Positions 10,715-22,098 of a DNA stretch of 64,000 nt are shown piece by piece. Position 1 is the stretch's first letter, and every line of letters begins with the position of its first letter. The notes below the pieces were generated by a model. It did not search any database and was not told the origin of the DNA. It worked only from the letters and a program-made list of their open reading frames with translations. The stretch is from Astropecten irregularis. Lineage: Eukaryota; Echinodermata; Asteroidea; Paxillosida; Astropectinidae. The DNA is taken from assembly GCA_963971285.1 (NCBI GenBank), contig OZ020258.1:10746614-10810613 (forward strand), read 5' to 3'. Made by a program: the position numbers and the translations under genes.

Positions 10715-10800
10715 GGGGTCGATTTCACCAAACATAACTTGCTATCAATCGTAGGACTTATGAGTTACGATCAATAGTAGGGCTTTGTGAAATCGACCCC
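10715..10800. repeat. GGGGTCGATTTCACCAAA palindrome (family K)
   Basis: GGGGTCGATTTCACCAAA faces TTTGTGAAATCGACCCC across an 86-bp foldback. The interior has CTATCAATCGTAGGACTTATG. Related copies are at 54036-54170 and 55211-55362. Confidence 0.75.
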
Positions 10801-10996
10801 TGGCCTCTAACGCTCAATGAGTGTAGTCATAAATTCATAACCCAAGCACTCAACAACTCAAGCACTTTTTATCAACCATCAGTTAATTGAAAACAAGTAC
10901 AAAGGCAGCAGGCTGTATCTCATCTATTGCACTATATTTGAATGCAGTCCTTATTAGAAAGGTTTATGGGAAATGTTATAGAAGCTGGATAGGTTT

Positions 10997-11117
10997 GGGG
11001 CCAATTTCATAGAGCTGCTTAGCACAACAATTCGCTAAGCATGACATTTTGTCTCAATAAAAACCGGATTAACAACCAAATTTTTTTGGTGCTTAGCAGC
11101 TCTATGAAATTGGCCCC
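10997..11117. mobile_element. Internally deleted family G palindrome
   Basis: GGGGCCAATTTCATAGAGCT at the left is mirrored exactly by AGCTCTATGAAATTGGCCCC at the right. It keeps the outer 50-60 bp of family G and lacks the middle. Total length is 121 bp, a simple near-perfect foldback. Confidence 0.8.
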
Positions 11118-11328
11118 TCGTGTTGGAATGCTGGCACTGTCATTCCATAGGTCCCTGGTTCAAATCCCTGTGCAGTCCAAATGTCTCTGTTCAATAAGAA
11201 AATGTGCTTCAAACAGATACAAAAATGTGTTTCAGATATAGAATATGTCTGAAATATGAAAATTGACGGTTCAATTTGTAAATTTTGTATGGTTTGATTT
11301 TGATTTTAATTTTTCTTGTCTGGTTTAG

Positions 11329-11371
11329 ACATGGCTAGATCCAACGAAGGAAGCCAAGAAGCAAGTAAGAA
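11329..11371 (+). CDS. EPB41: Protein 4.1 exon: FERM F1, WLD..KE...QVR block
   Basis: This 43-base exon lies between CTGGTTTAG and GTAAGT and encodes TWLDPTKEAKKQVR plus the first base of a split codon (phase 1 exit). It corresponds to the WLDSAKEIKKQVR stretch of vertebrate 4.1 proteins, part of the first FERM signature. One position departs from it: Ala instead of the usual Ile/Leu/Val/Met after KE. The next exon is 41.6 kb away. Splice sites and phase agree with it, and the joined peptide continues [17 protein letters not shown], as the family requires. Confidence 0.93.
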
Positions 11372-11471
11372 GTAAGTGCCACTTCATTTTTTGTCTTCTT
11401 AAAGGATTGTCATACTTCCTTGAATTCAATGTCTACTGTTATAGTCTTGAATCTCTGTAATACTAATACTA

Positions 11472-11590
11472 GGGCCTGTTTGCTTAACGCACAGGATCCC
11501 AGATTTGGGGATCCACGTCCTATGCAGGGTATGCTAAAATGGGATCCAGATCCGCAGAATCCATATCTTGTGCATTAAACAAACAGGCCC
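11472..11590. repeat. GGGCCTGTTTG palindrome (family L)
   Basis: GGGCCTGTTTGCTTAACGCA faces TGCATTAAACAAACAGGCCC. The interior carries GGATCC-type words. A relative with the same ends and a GATCC interior is at 59734-59848. Confidence 0.7.
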
Positions 11591-12856
11591 AAGTCTGCGG
11601 TATGCAAATATTTTTGAATGCCATCAATCCGTAAAGATGATAGTTGCTCCACGAGTACGGGTATAGTACTTTGTTACTATGGGTATAGTACTTTGTTGCC
11701 ATGGTATAGTACTTGGTTGATGTGGGTATAGTATTTAGTTAGACATCGATCGGCATAGTACTTGCTTGCTATGGATATTTCATTGTCATATAGTACTTTT
11801 GCGGTCGCAACATAGTTATGAAAAAAAAATACATGATACATACCTGTACCTAATGTTTGCCCAATAATTGAAATGAATTCATACTTTCCTTGGCGGTTGT
11901 ATCACATTTTGAGGATTTGAATCAACAAAATTGATAATGCCGCCAATTGCAATAATACAGAATCCCCTTAACATATATGCCCTCAATTTCTTGCATGTAT
12001 GCACTGCTGGAATTTATATAACGACATGTAATACCCTTAACCTATATTATAGTCGACATTTTTGGGGAAGAACAGATGTATTTTGACAGCTTTAAAAGAC
12101 AGTCCCCCCCACCCTCCCTCAAAGCATTTACATGACCTCCGTGAAGCCGTCCCTTTATCCTGGGTCCCTCTGAAGTAGATTTGTACCATCGGTGAATCAC
12201 ATTGCAAACATATCGCCTGCAAAATATGCGTCTTGGGTTTCTGCTGAGCAAACAGTCCCGAGTCCATAGTGGAGACCCGAAGCCGAGCGACAAGTTTGGC
12301 TGTCTGAGGAGGTGCAAATTTGCCAAACTTGAAGAAACAAGAGAGCAACAAGAATGAAATGTGTCTTGCATGTTGCACAGGTTTCTTTATTTATCTGTAA
12401 CCTGCTGAATCAGTTTTTGCTCTTGGGTTAAGGTTTTCACAGGGGTGCGGGTTATTCCGTGTCGAATCAACCAGTGGGCCCCCAAGACGACCTGTTCCGA
12501 TTTTGATGAAATTTCATCAGAATGTTGGAATGAGACCCAAATGAAAATGTGTATCATGCAAAAAACTAACATCATGTCGTTGACTCAATTGGTTGATTTG
12601 GCACCTTATGCAGAAGGTGCTAAGCAGCTCCCTTTTTCGTGCACATCAAAGGTCCGCTGGGTACCAGGCACAAATTATGTAGACATATTACAGTACACCC
12701 TTTCCTGGTAACCTGCTTTTTGCCAAGCAAAACCACTTTTCCTCTAGACAAGATTTTTTGGGCTGATCAGTTATTGGCATCAGTCCCTTGCTTGGTGATT
12801 GTGTGAATTTGGACCTAAAATCATTACCATTTTCTTCTCATGAGTACATCAAATCA

Positions 12857-12910
12857 GTTGCCTGATGAAGGCTAGCCGTTTCCAGCAGCCGAAACGGCGC
12901 TACCAGCAAC
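12857..12910 (+). ncRNA. Hammerhead-like motif, probably inactive
   Basis: GTTGC, CTGATGA, a hairpin (GGCT/AGCC), GAAA and GCAAC occur in that order, and GTTGC pairs with GCAAC. This is hammerhead architecture with a 5-bp stem I. The triplet before GCAAC is CCA rather than NUH, and an extra A sits between CTGATGA and stem II, so cleavage is unlikely. No Penelope-like coding remnant was seen next to it. Confidence 0.45.
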
Positions 12911-13649
12911 ACGACAAACATCACATATCTTTGATCCCCTTTTCCCAAATTGTCCTGTGGAACATAAATAATTGTTGTTCCATATTACTATACATTTTTC
13001 TTGCTGTTCCAGAACATTCATGGAATTCAAATTCATAATATTCTAGATAGATATTCTGCAGTAACCCTTCCAGAACGTGAATAATTCATGTAGTCTGGAT
13101 CAAGCCCTTTTTAATATGCACTGCCAGCTCCCAGCAGTCCCCATCCTCCTCCTCCCGCCCCCCCCCCCAGCTACCCAAGATGACCTTTGACCTCCCTTTA
13201 ACATGATGGAATACTGATGTGGCTCACTAGTCACTACCCTGTGTTTCATGAGGTACAGTTTTTTGTCACAATTACGGTATGTACCTTGAAATGGTACAAA
13301 ATACCCTGCTCCTATGGTTGTTTAGGAATGGGAAGGTGTCGTCATTTGACTCTATATGCCTTGTGTTGATGTGAAACGTAATTCACTCAAGTTTGTGCAG
13401 GGGCCAGTGGCCTTCACATTGATGTCTACATGTATAAGTCCCTGGTATGCATACCATCAGATAGGGGCATGAAATTGCTCGTTAGTATGTCTGAACCCTG
13501 AGCTGCTGCTGAAAGACATTCAGGGCGTAATACATGTACACCACAGTAGTCTGGTACTATAATGTATTTCAGTGCCACCGCAAACCTGCTCAAGTAAACA
13601 TATTTCCTTGATGGATTTCAGACATTGGATACATATGGTTATTGCCAAT

Positions 13650-13995
13650 TTAAAGGTATAATACATGATTGGTCACAGAACAGCGCATACAATTTAGTCT
13701 CATCCAATATGTGCATTAAATTATAAACTTGTGAAAATTTGAGCTCAATCGGACATCCGAGTCGTGAGAAATGCAGTGAAAACCCGACAAAAAATTTTCT
13801 TATAAAACTTTTAAAAAAATGGTCTTGATCTTTCCCGAGATCAAAACTGTTTTCGATCTTTTTTTGACTAATTTCTGGACAGCATTTTAGGTGGAAGTAT
13901 TTTAACGGTATGTTAAATATCAGCACCATGTATTCATACCCCGAAAAATATGTAAATCTGTGAACATTTGTTTTGGGTATGGTAATACCAATACT
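13650..13995. repeat. Divergent TTAA-flanked element (family D)
   Basis: It begins TTAAAGGTATAATACAT. It shares the landmarks GATCAAAACTGTTTTCGATC, TTTCTGGACAGCATTTTAGG, TAACGGTATGTTA and GTAAATCTGTGAACA with family D. The left half differs from the main family, so this is either a subfamily or a mosaic. The right boundary is uncertain. Confidence 0.55.
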
Positions 13996-15309
13996 GTACT
14001 GTACGTTTAAAGCGGTTTTGTAGGTTTTTTTTCTCTTTTTGGAAAAAGTAGCAGCAATGTTAAATTCCCTTTGTCGTTTGCGTGCATCTGATGCAAAAAT
14101 GTAATGTCATGGAGCAACCAATGAATGGGGGGACCTTGTGTTTTTGTGTTGTATATCACTCTGCAGCGCATAATCAATGAGCGTTTAGCTGTGTACGTGA
14201 GTAATCGCTCACCCCTTCTCTGTCTGTCTGCTACGCTCCAGTGAATTTCTGCCAAGGCTGTCCAGATGCGTTGTGCAATAATTGGACAGATGTAGGGTTT
14301 GTGTGACGGGTTCCGCAGTAAATTATGCTTTGGTTCTGCACTAAATGGCTGTGCGTGAGGTTTATACCTCTTTTTGTGGTACCCCTTATTTCTCCTTTAT
14401 CACATTGTATCATAGTCCCTTGGCGACTCTGAGATCGGTCAATTTGAGGCAAGACAACAACAGCTCATGGGATAATGAAAAGATGTCGTGAATCATGTTC
14501 TTTTGGCTTTTTCTGCATTCCGTTTTTTAAGTCCCCATTTTGTTGACGCATTGGGAAGTTGTTTAAAGGTTTTCCAGGCACGGCTATTTGAAGCGCGGAG
14601 CTTTCCCACCTGGGAATGACTAGGCCCTCCGTACCCCGAGGGCCTGCTTCGCATTGTAACCGGCCTCCTTTGTCTGCTGGCTGAACGAGTTTCAAAAGGG
14701 CTTTCCCCAGTGACGCTGCACAGCTCCCAGTGATGCGGTTGAGTCGCTCCATTCAGGGCCTGGCATTGAGTTCACAATCAAAATTAGAATCAATTTGGTC
14801 CCTGCATTTCTTTGTTGCATAATTTTTAGTCATAGAATCGTCTGTCGGCCCCTCCCCACACCTCGTAAAAACATACATAATATCGATTGTATACATGTAT
14901 ACAGTATGTCCTAATAAAACTGGTTTTAAAATACAGACAACTCACTTCCTACTCGTGTACATGTACATGTACATTGCTGTGAAATAGATCATTATTAGGG
15001 CATTCATTGTACAACTTCCCCATCTAAGACATCATTTCATTGTATTTCCTTATTGGAAATGTTAGCGTGAGAATTATTTTGCCTTTTTTTATTGGATTCA
15101 TGGGTCAATACATTTTGCCAAAATGAACAGTGTGGCCACACCCTTTGGTAATCTGCATCATGTACGGGAATGGTAAATAAAAACCATAAGACAACCAATG
15201 TCCTCTCAAAGTCTATGTCAGATTTCAAAATAATAAATTCATGCCCAAGCATTTTGATTTCATGTACATGTACATGTACAACCATTAGGCGTGGCTCTGC
15301 ACACCATGG

Positions 15310-15693
15310 TTAAAGGTACTACTATCATACTTTGGTAGAATACTGAAACAAAAATCTTCACAGATTTACCTATACAGTAACTTGCAGGGTAATAAAGATG
15401 GTGATGGTAGAAACATACCGTTATAATTGTTTTGCCTGAAATGCTGTACATGTATTTATCCAGAAAAGAGTAAAAACAATGACCTAAAACTAATTTGATC
15501 TTTCAAAGATAAAATAATGGTGCAAAGATTTTTGAAATACTGTGAACGTTTTTCACTGTTTTCCCCAAAAGTCAGCACCGTATGGGACTGAAAATTTCAC
15601 AGATGACTGTTACTGTACATGTATCTTCCTTGATATTTTGGCTCATGAATCTGCATATTTCTTTGACAAAAACCAGTATGATATTACCTTTAA
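15310..15693 (-). mobile_element. TTAA-flanked element, family D, minus orientation
   Basis: TTAAAGGTACTACTATCATA at the left and TATGATATTACCTTTAA at the right form the inverted ends, flanked by TTAA. Interior landmarks run inverted relative to 1551-1908, including CCGTATGGGACTGAAA. No coding frame. A TACATGTA insertion interrupts the conserved block near 15615. Confidence 0.75.
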
Positions 15694-16384
15694 GCAATAA
15701 ATAGCCCTATTGTTTTTGTGTTTAGTGCGTCCTATTTATGAGGATGTGGCGACATTATCAGCTAGCAGATATTTATGATATCAAACTCCCATTGTAATGA
15801 ACTATGAAATGTCTTCCTGCATGGTACAGATAGACCCGCCCGTGGGGAACGTCACCCCCCCTTTCCCCTTTCATTATGGTTTCCTGTATTTACACTTACT
15901 ATACACAGAAGCACATACACAATTGTGGAATCCATTTAGTGCATTGTGCAGAGATAAGAAGACCCCCCCCAAAAAAAAAAAAATCAATTTGTAAATCCAG
16001 TTATGCGTATAGCAACACACGTACTGTACAGTGTATAAGATAATAACCCTCAGCATAACATTACATAGGGCAGGCATAATTAAACAGGTAAATGCACTTT
16101 ATGCAATCCAAATGAAGAGGAAAAAATACAGGCCTAATTACAAAGGGACAGTATAATATGACTGTCAACTGATGCATTTTTCATAACTTCATACAACTGT
16201 GTCTGTATTTTAATAGAATGCTTTTAATAGAATTGCATGTAACTTTTCCTCGGATCAGCTGATTTCCTCTTTTTTTCACTTCGTGTCGCTCTTATTTAAA
16301 AAATAGAAAAACACTGTACAATGTATGGTGAAGATTGAAATTTTCTCGTTTTTTTGTTAAGTCCAAGTTGCATGCTTGATTTCA

Positions 16385-16432
16385 GAGAGCCTGACGTTTC
16401 GATCCTAGCAGGATCTTTGTGAAAGGCTAAAT
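16385..16432 (-). repeat. Family E half-element, hairpin GATCCTAGCAGGATC
   Basis: On the minus strand it reads TTTAGCCTTTC, ACAAA, GATCCTGCTAGGATC, GAAACGTC, AGGCTCTC. AGCCT pairs with AGGCT around the hairpin and GAAA, a layout like a hammerhead whose CTGATGA half is lost. Confidence 0.55.
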
Positions 16433-16939
16433 AACAAGAGGACAAGAACATGCAAGTAAAGATACATTGCATATATATACCTTTACATGTGACACATGTG
16501 TACAGTATTACTTGTACCGATATATATTTTGATACCCTCAGTTGTTAGTGTCAAATCATAAGCTACAGTGTGTGATCTGTCACATGATGTAATTAACTCA
16601 CAATGAATTCCGGTAGTCTTAAAAAAGGACAGCTTTTTTCATTCACGTTGTATCCTTACAAATGTCACAACAACTTACAACATTCACAATCTGTGAATTT
16701 GTGGCACCGGTTAAAAACAAAAAACCTAGTCAGTGTATTACAGTGTATGACACATCAGCCACAGTTGACATCAACTCCATGTGATGTGTTGTTTTTGTAC
16801 TCGTCACTTGAAAGTTTACATAAAGAGGTTTTTTATTAATATTCATGATGCGTTAACAATGAAGTACATGTACATGTAATAATAATAATTTGGGAGGCTA
16901 ATCATCCTTACTGGGGTGGTGAATTGCTAAGGATGCGGC

Positions 16940-17205
16940 TACAACGTGATCCAGTTGACAGCAGCACCTACGGCAGCCCGCACACTTCAACCCATATAAT
17001 GATCACTGAGCACAGCCTGAGATCGAAAGTGTTTCATTTTTGTGGAGGGAGGAAAATTAGAGAACCCGGGAGAAAAACCCTCGTAGCATAGAAGAGAACC
17101 AAAGCACAACTCTACTCATATATGACCCAAGCTGGGATCGAACCCGGGACACATTGGTGAGAGGCGAGTTCCTAACGTACATGTACTTGCCACCTACATA
17201 CATGT
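16940..17205 (-). repeat. Dispersed repeat with tRNA-like B box
   Basis: The minus strand contains CCGGGTTCGATCCCAGC near 17140 followed by CATATATGAGTAG. It then has GGTTTTTCTCCCGGGTTCTC over a run toward CCTCCCTCCACAAAAATG. This resembles a repeat type seen in many animal genomes, recalled rather than searched. No A box or clover-leaf fold is present, so it is not a tRNA gene. Confidence 0.5.
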
Positions 17206-17778
17206 ACAGTATGCCCCCCGTGTATATAGCTGTTTCTTGAAAATTTCATCAATTCTGTCCCGTTTTCTCATCAAGTAGAAAATCACCGACCCTTCGCTTC
17301 GAAATATCAGTCGATGGCACGGACCAAAATCGCTTCTCTTGCGCACAGACTTCTTTAGGAGATAATGGAATATACATACAACCCGATAGTCTGAATGGGC
17401 CGTAAATGGCACTGTAAGTGTTTTGGGGGAATAATTTGACACCGTCCGATTGTGGTGAGGTTGGGAACGATCGTGTGAAGTGGAAGTGGGGGAACAAGGG
17501 AAAAACGATATCCATGAACTTGTTTGCACACCTCTCATAGACATTGATCTGCGGTGTAGAAAATGACAGCTTAATGGTTTCTACATGTACAGGTTTAGGT
17601 ACTTAGGCCACAAAGGAAAAAGGTCTGGTTTGATTTTAAGATATTTTCACAGAAATTAAAACTGTTGTCTTCTTTTTGTTTTCTTTTAAAAGAAATTATT
17701 TCGCCATTGAACTCTGGCATCACGTGTGTAATTAAAAAAAATTTGCTTTAACTCTGACATGTGTGTATGCTTTTTTTT

Positions 17779-17963
17779 TAAGTGTACCTTGAAAGATTTG
17801 AGACTTTGCATGGTGACAATTGATATGTGGATCGGTTTGCGGAAGCACCATGTAATAATCGTTCGTACTTTCGCACTTCTATATCGTTTGCACTTCTCGC
17901 AATTAGGTCTCAATGTTTCGACTACCGGTAGTCTGCCCTAGTCCTCATCATAAAGTGTACCTT
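17779..17963 (-). mobile_element. Hammerhead-bearing short retroposon, copy 1
   Basis: A 163-bp body (17790-17952) is flanked by perfect 11-bp direct repeats AAGTGTACCTT (17779-17789, 17953-17963). On the minus strand it begins TATGATGAGGACTAGGG, continues with a hairpin whose stem is GACTA/TAGTC, then GAAACATT, GAGACC and TTGCGAGAAGTGC. It ends CAAAGTCTCAAATCTTTC. The core has ATGATGA where CTGATGA is expected, and the 5' arm of stem I is missing, so this copy is 5'-truncated into the ribozyme. Copy 2 is at 49424-49773. Confidence 0.75.
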
Positions 17964-18008
17964 TTTCGGACAGTTTTTAGTTTGGGAAGCAGTTGCGTTG
18001 ATGATATT

Positions 18009-18280
18009 GGGTGTTGCCTTGTTGCCCCTGGTCATTGCCTTGGTGCCCCTGACCATTGTCTTGGTGCCCCTGGTCATGTATTGCCTTGATGCCCCTTGGT
18101 GCTGCAGGTCATTGCCTTGGTGCCCTTTATCATTGCCTTGTTGCCCCTTGGTGGCCCTTTACTAGCAGCCAAGTAGACTTGGTCTTGGTGCCCCTGTCCA
18201 TTGATGCTCCTTGCTGCCCCAGGTCATTGCCTTGGTGGCCCTAGCCATTGTCTTGGTGCCCCTAATCATTGTCTCATGTG
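18009..18280 (+). repeat. Degenerate minisatellite, CATTGCCTTGGTGCCCCTG unit
   Basis: About a dozen imperfect copies of an 18-24-bp unit (CATTGCCTTGGTGCCCCTGGT and variants) are arranged in tandem. Single units of the same word occur in the dispersed repeat at 20628-20775 (minus) and 36201-36352 (plus). Open frames across it are by-products of the repeat. Confidence 0.75.
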
Positions 18281-18708
18281 TCAAGGATGATGGCCTCAGC
18301 TGAATGCCTGTTGAAAAATGATCTCTGATAACGCCCCGATGCCAGTTTACATGGCACCGTTGGGATCATTTGAATAAAGACGGCCTTGGCCTTTTGGCTT
18401 GCCCATTATTATGCAACGTGCTTTGTGGTTGCAGATAAAAAAAATGTTGTTCCGTGTGGTGCACATTGTTGTTGATTTTTAATGTCTGGGTTTTTTTTCT
18501 CGCTGAATAGGTGACGATCGCTTACCGCTGTCAGTCACTGAATGCTGCTAAACCGGTTCCCACAAAGTTCGCATGAAAGAACTTGTTAAACCTAGCTGAG
18601 GCTAGCTCCCTGAGTATTTTGGTTTTAAGGAGGCTTCCCGAATCTGTCTGCGGATTTTGGCCGTTTCAGACCAAGTTAGACCATGACTGACTGTTCAGAC
18701 AAGCCACC

Positions 18709-19086
18709 TTAAAGGCAGAGTAGAGGATTTGCAAGGCCTCAACAAAATGTATTTAGTTTGAGACAGAAAATGGACTCAGCAGTTCGTAAACAGTGCAAAC
18801 AGTCACCGTGGGAAATCTTGGTTCATCAGATGCTGGGTTTTTCTAGGAAATCAAGATTTAGTATCTTTTGCAAAAATATCGTGTGTCCGAATGATTTAGT
18901 AGCATTTCGAAAGTGTGGTGTTACCGTGAAGACTTTGGAGGGGGGGCAAGATTATTTCGGCCGTTTTTCTGCTATCCAGATGAACAAAGCGTAAAAAGGT
19001 ACATGAAACAATGTCTGTAATGAAGTTTAAGACCTTCACTTCTGTTTAAGTACCCAATTCAGCCAAAACGCACATGCTCCCTTTAA
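18709..19086. mobile_element. TTAA-flanked element, family I
   Basis: TTAAAGGCAGAGTAGAGGAT at the left and ATGCTCCCTTTAA at the right are the ends, flanked by TTAA. A second copy at 39958-40355 shares the interior almost throughout (CAGTTCGTAAACAGTGCAAA, CATCAGATGCTGGG, AAGACCTTCACTTCTG). No transposase frame. Confidence 0.75.
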
Positions 19087-19504
19087 ATCACCCTTAAACC
19101 TTTTAAGAGGTTGCTTGTACACGTAGTTGGCGTCCCTTTTTTGGGATGCAGATAAGCATCAAGGAGCAGTGGCAGGAGTGTCACACCATCTACACGTCCA
19201 TAGTGTAAAAACAGCACTGTAACAAACCCTATCAATAAAAGAGTCATGTATTGATGCATACTTTGCTTGAATATTGTATTCAAACTGACCTTGCTTGTGG
19301 ATCATGCACGTGCAGAACGTGCATTTATCTTGAGCATCTTTGTCTCCTGACTGTACATTTCCTGTACTATTTAAGAAACATGATTCAATTTCAAAGACGG
19401 CCTCCAAAATTATGACCCAAAGTTGCTGAAATTTGAGATTCATATTACAGGAATGGATCTGTTTAAATGTTGTTCATGTAATTTGACATTTAGAATTCCA
19501 TTTT

Positions 19505-19542
19505 GTACATGTACATGTACAGTGTATACATGTACATGTACA
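19505..19542. repeat. TACATG palindromic cluster
   Basis: Two runs of GTACATGTACATGTAC flank AGTGTATA, so the block is nearly self-complementary. Similar TACATG runs recur across the window. Confidence 0.7.
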
Positions 19543-19734
19543 CTGCAGTGGCAATAAAATTGAATGTCTATTTTACACTTGCCTGTTTAAATGTGCATAT
19601 AGTACACGTATTATCATCATCTGCAAAAGCAAAGAACATGATGTACACTTGTAGTTGTACATTGTATTATTCAATAAATATATATTTATTGATATTTCGC
19701 ATCTATAAATATCTACTTTGCATTATACATGTAG

Positions 19735-19985
19735 GGTGACATTTCCATAGGATTGTGCACAAAACTTTACTTGAAACCTACTTCCAAACATCCTCCAAAC
19801 TAATGAACTTGAAATTTACATATATATACATGTACACCTGTATGTTCATATTGAGCGCATTCTCTGTCTTCCATGAAAATATGGACTGAAAAAATCTGTC
19901 TTTAAAAGTTAGCTGGGACGTTAATGTGACCTCCGAATGTCGCCCCACAGTGAAAGTACATGAACTTTAATCGCCCCTTACCATC
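19735..19985. repeat. Family H repeat (CCATAGG...CCTAACGT type)
   Basis: It is similar in order and spacing to 62104-62360. Shared words are TTTCCATAGG, TGCACAAA, GAACTTGAAATT, GAGCGCATTCTC and ATGGAC. This copy has lost the CCCCCTAACGT motifs that are clear at 62260-62345 and 32950-33005. Confidence 0.5.
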
Positions 19986-20627
19986 ACTGACAGACGGAAA
20001 ACTGGTCTCCCTATGTTTTAATGAGCAAAGATACATGAACTTATAAAATATATACACTGTAAAAACCAATTAGTAATAATAAATACACACGTCAGTACTA
20101 TCCCACTATAAATAATATTTGGATGAGATTTGATTACTGTATATCTATTTACAAAAAACAAACAACAAAAAAACCTTACTGCAAAACAGTATTTGGATAA
20201 CGCCAGTCCATTAAGTACACGCTCCACAAAACGCGATCCCGTTTCCATAAACACACACACATCCTCTTTAAACAAAATAAAAATTTATAAATAAACTTGA
20301 CCCAGCATCTTTATATTTCTGGTGTTTTCCTTCCCTCAGGTGTGAGATGACGCTGGTTTTAATTGTATTTATTCCCCAATTTCCACTGCGCTGCACACTT
20401 CCTCTGCAAGGGCTTAGTCATGCGGGATCATGATCGAGGGCTGAATTACTATTTATGAAATTCGCGGCGGTTGGGGATTGCTTATCATATCGGCTACCTT
20501 TCTGTTTTCTGGGGTTTTTTTTGTATGAGTATTTTTTTTTTATGATTAATGGTGGCACTGTGATCTCGGTTCTGTATGTACATGTATGTACATGCTAGAA
20601 GGACGTATGCATGCATGCATGCAATAT

Positions 20628-20775
20628 CAGGCCTGGAATGTGGTTATGAAAGGCACTTTTCCATTGCAAGCGGCACTTCCATTGGAAAATCATAATGTCT
20701 AGATGGAAACATTTGAAGGGGCACCAAGGCCAAGAACCAGGGCAATGAAGGCCATGGCCTCCGTGGCGCAATACA
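20628..20775 (-). repeat. Dispersed repeat carrying the minisatellite unit
   Basis: It is the inverse of 36201-36352 over about 145 bp with high identity. Shared blocks include CCACGGAGGCCATG, GCCCTGGTTCTTGGCC, CTTGGTGCCCCTTC and TTGCAATGGAAAAGTG. It contains a single unit of the word expanded at 18009-18280. Confidence 0.75.
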
Positions 20776-21014
20776 TTATGTTAAAATTATCTCCTGTTTT
20801 CAATAGGTCTAGATATTGCCATGGAGCTGCATTAAATTGAGAAAAGTACTATCAGGCAATTGATACAGGTTACCTTTTCATTGGATCAGCTGATTTCCTC
20901 CTTTTTTCACTTCATTCTTATGCCATTGAAAAGTGGAAAAAAACAATGTACAAAGTACATGGAAAAGATAGGAATATCCTTGTTTTTTTTGTTATTATTC
21001 CAAGTTGCATACCT

Positions 21015-21321
21015 GGGGTGCATTCCACTCAAGCTAACTACGCGCACGGCGCACAATGTGCACCACCGTTTTCAAACCGGAACGCGCTGTTCGCCAAACA
21101 TGTTCACAACGTTTACCCAACATACACTGTAGCTAACGGTGTAGAGGAGTTGTTTGTTAAAGTTGGCTAAGTACTGTACATTGAATGAAAGATGGACGCA
21201 GTACGCAACACATGTTCGCCATTTGTTGCGTGTGCGTTCCACTACAAAATCCAAAGCGTAACGCAAACGGCGCGAACTTGTTCTCGCATACATGTATGTT
21301 CACGCAAGCAGAACGCACCCC
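21015..21321. mobile_element. Family B inverted-repeat element (GGGGTGCGTTCC)
   Basis: The left end GGGGTGCATTCCACTC and right end GCAGAACGCACCCC are inverse. Inner landmarks are CGGCGCACAATGTGC, TTTTCAAACCGGAACGCG, GTGTAGAGGAG and GAATGAAAGATGGACGCAG. Copies are at 53511-53808 and, inverted and interrupted, at 38429-38963. Confidence 0.8.
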
Positions 21322-21856
21322 TGGGTTTAGTGGGTTAGTCTTATTTCAGGACCTGATTGACCTTTCTAAAACATCATATCATATGATGTCAATACCCTCA
21401 CTTATATTATTCCAATGACCTGCATTGTGTACAATTTTGTTGATAAGTTTCCCCTTCTTCCATAAACCAACCCCCTCCCCCCCCAAAAAAAAAACCAAAC
21501 CAACGAAAACAAACAAATCAATGTTGATCAAATTCCTGTGAATTGTTTGGAATTGATCGCTTGATAATTGTTTGTTGTCCCTGTCAAATTCCAAACTGTC
21601 CTCTAGAGGTCATCCAATCAGTAATGAGACAGTCGATGGATGAAATATAATTGACCTTTTCAATCTGTTTAGTTCTTCTCCCTAGAATGAAATTAGTCCT
21701 TATCGAGTCTGTTTCATCTGTGATTGTCATTTGTCTTTGTATTATATTTGAAATACTGATCAATGCATCATTGAGATTTATTTTCATGCCTCAAAATGGC
21801 CAAAACATGGACTAACAAAAGTACGTACATGTAGGCCTACATGTACATTATGGTCA

Positions 21857-22098
21857 GGGGTCAATTTCCTAGAGCTCCCTAGCGCACAAAATTCGTTAAG
21901 CATGACATTTCTGTCAAAAAACAAGATTAACATAAAAAAATATTTGGTGTTGCGTATCACTTGTGATTGTTCTTTGGCTGTTGATCGCTGACCATGAATA
22001 TCAAATGTAATTTTCAATGGTGGTTTTTTTATTGGGCAAGCTATTTTTGTGGTAAGCAATTTCTTTTGTGCTAAGCAGAGTAATATGAAATTGGCCCC
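21857..22098. mobile_element. Family G palindromic element
   Basis: GGGGTCAATTTCCTAGAGCT and ATGAAATTGGCCCC bound a full-length copy with the interior CACTTGTGATTGTTCTTTGG, CTGACCATGAATATCAAATG and TTTTATTGGGCAAG. It runs opposite to the copy at 9809-10045. Confidence 0.75.
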
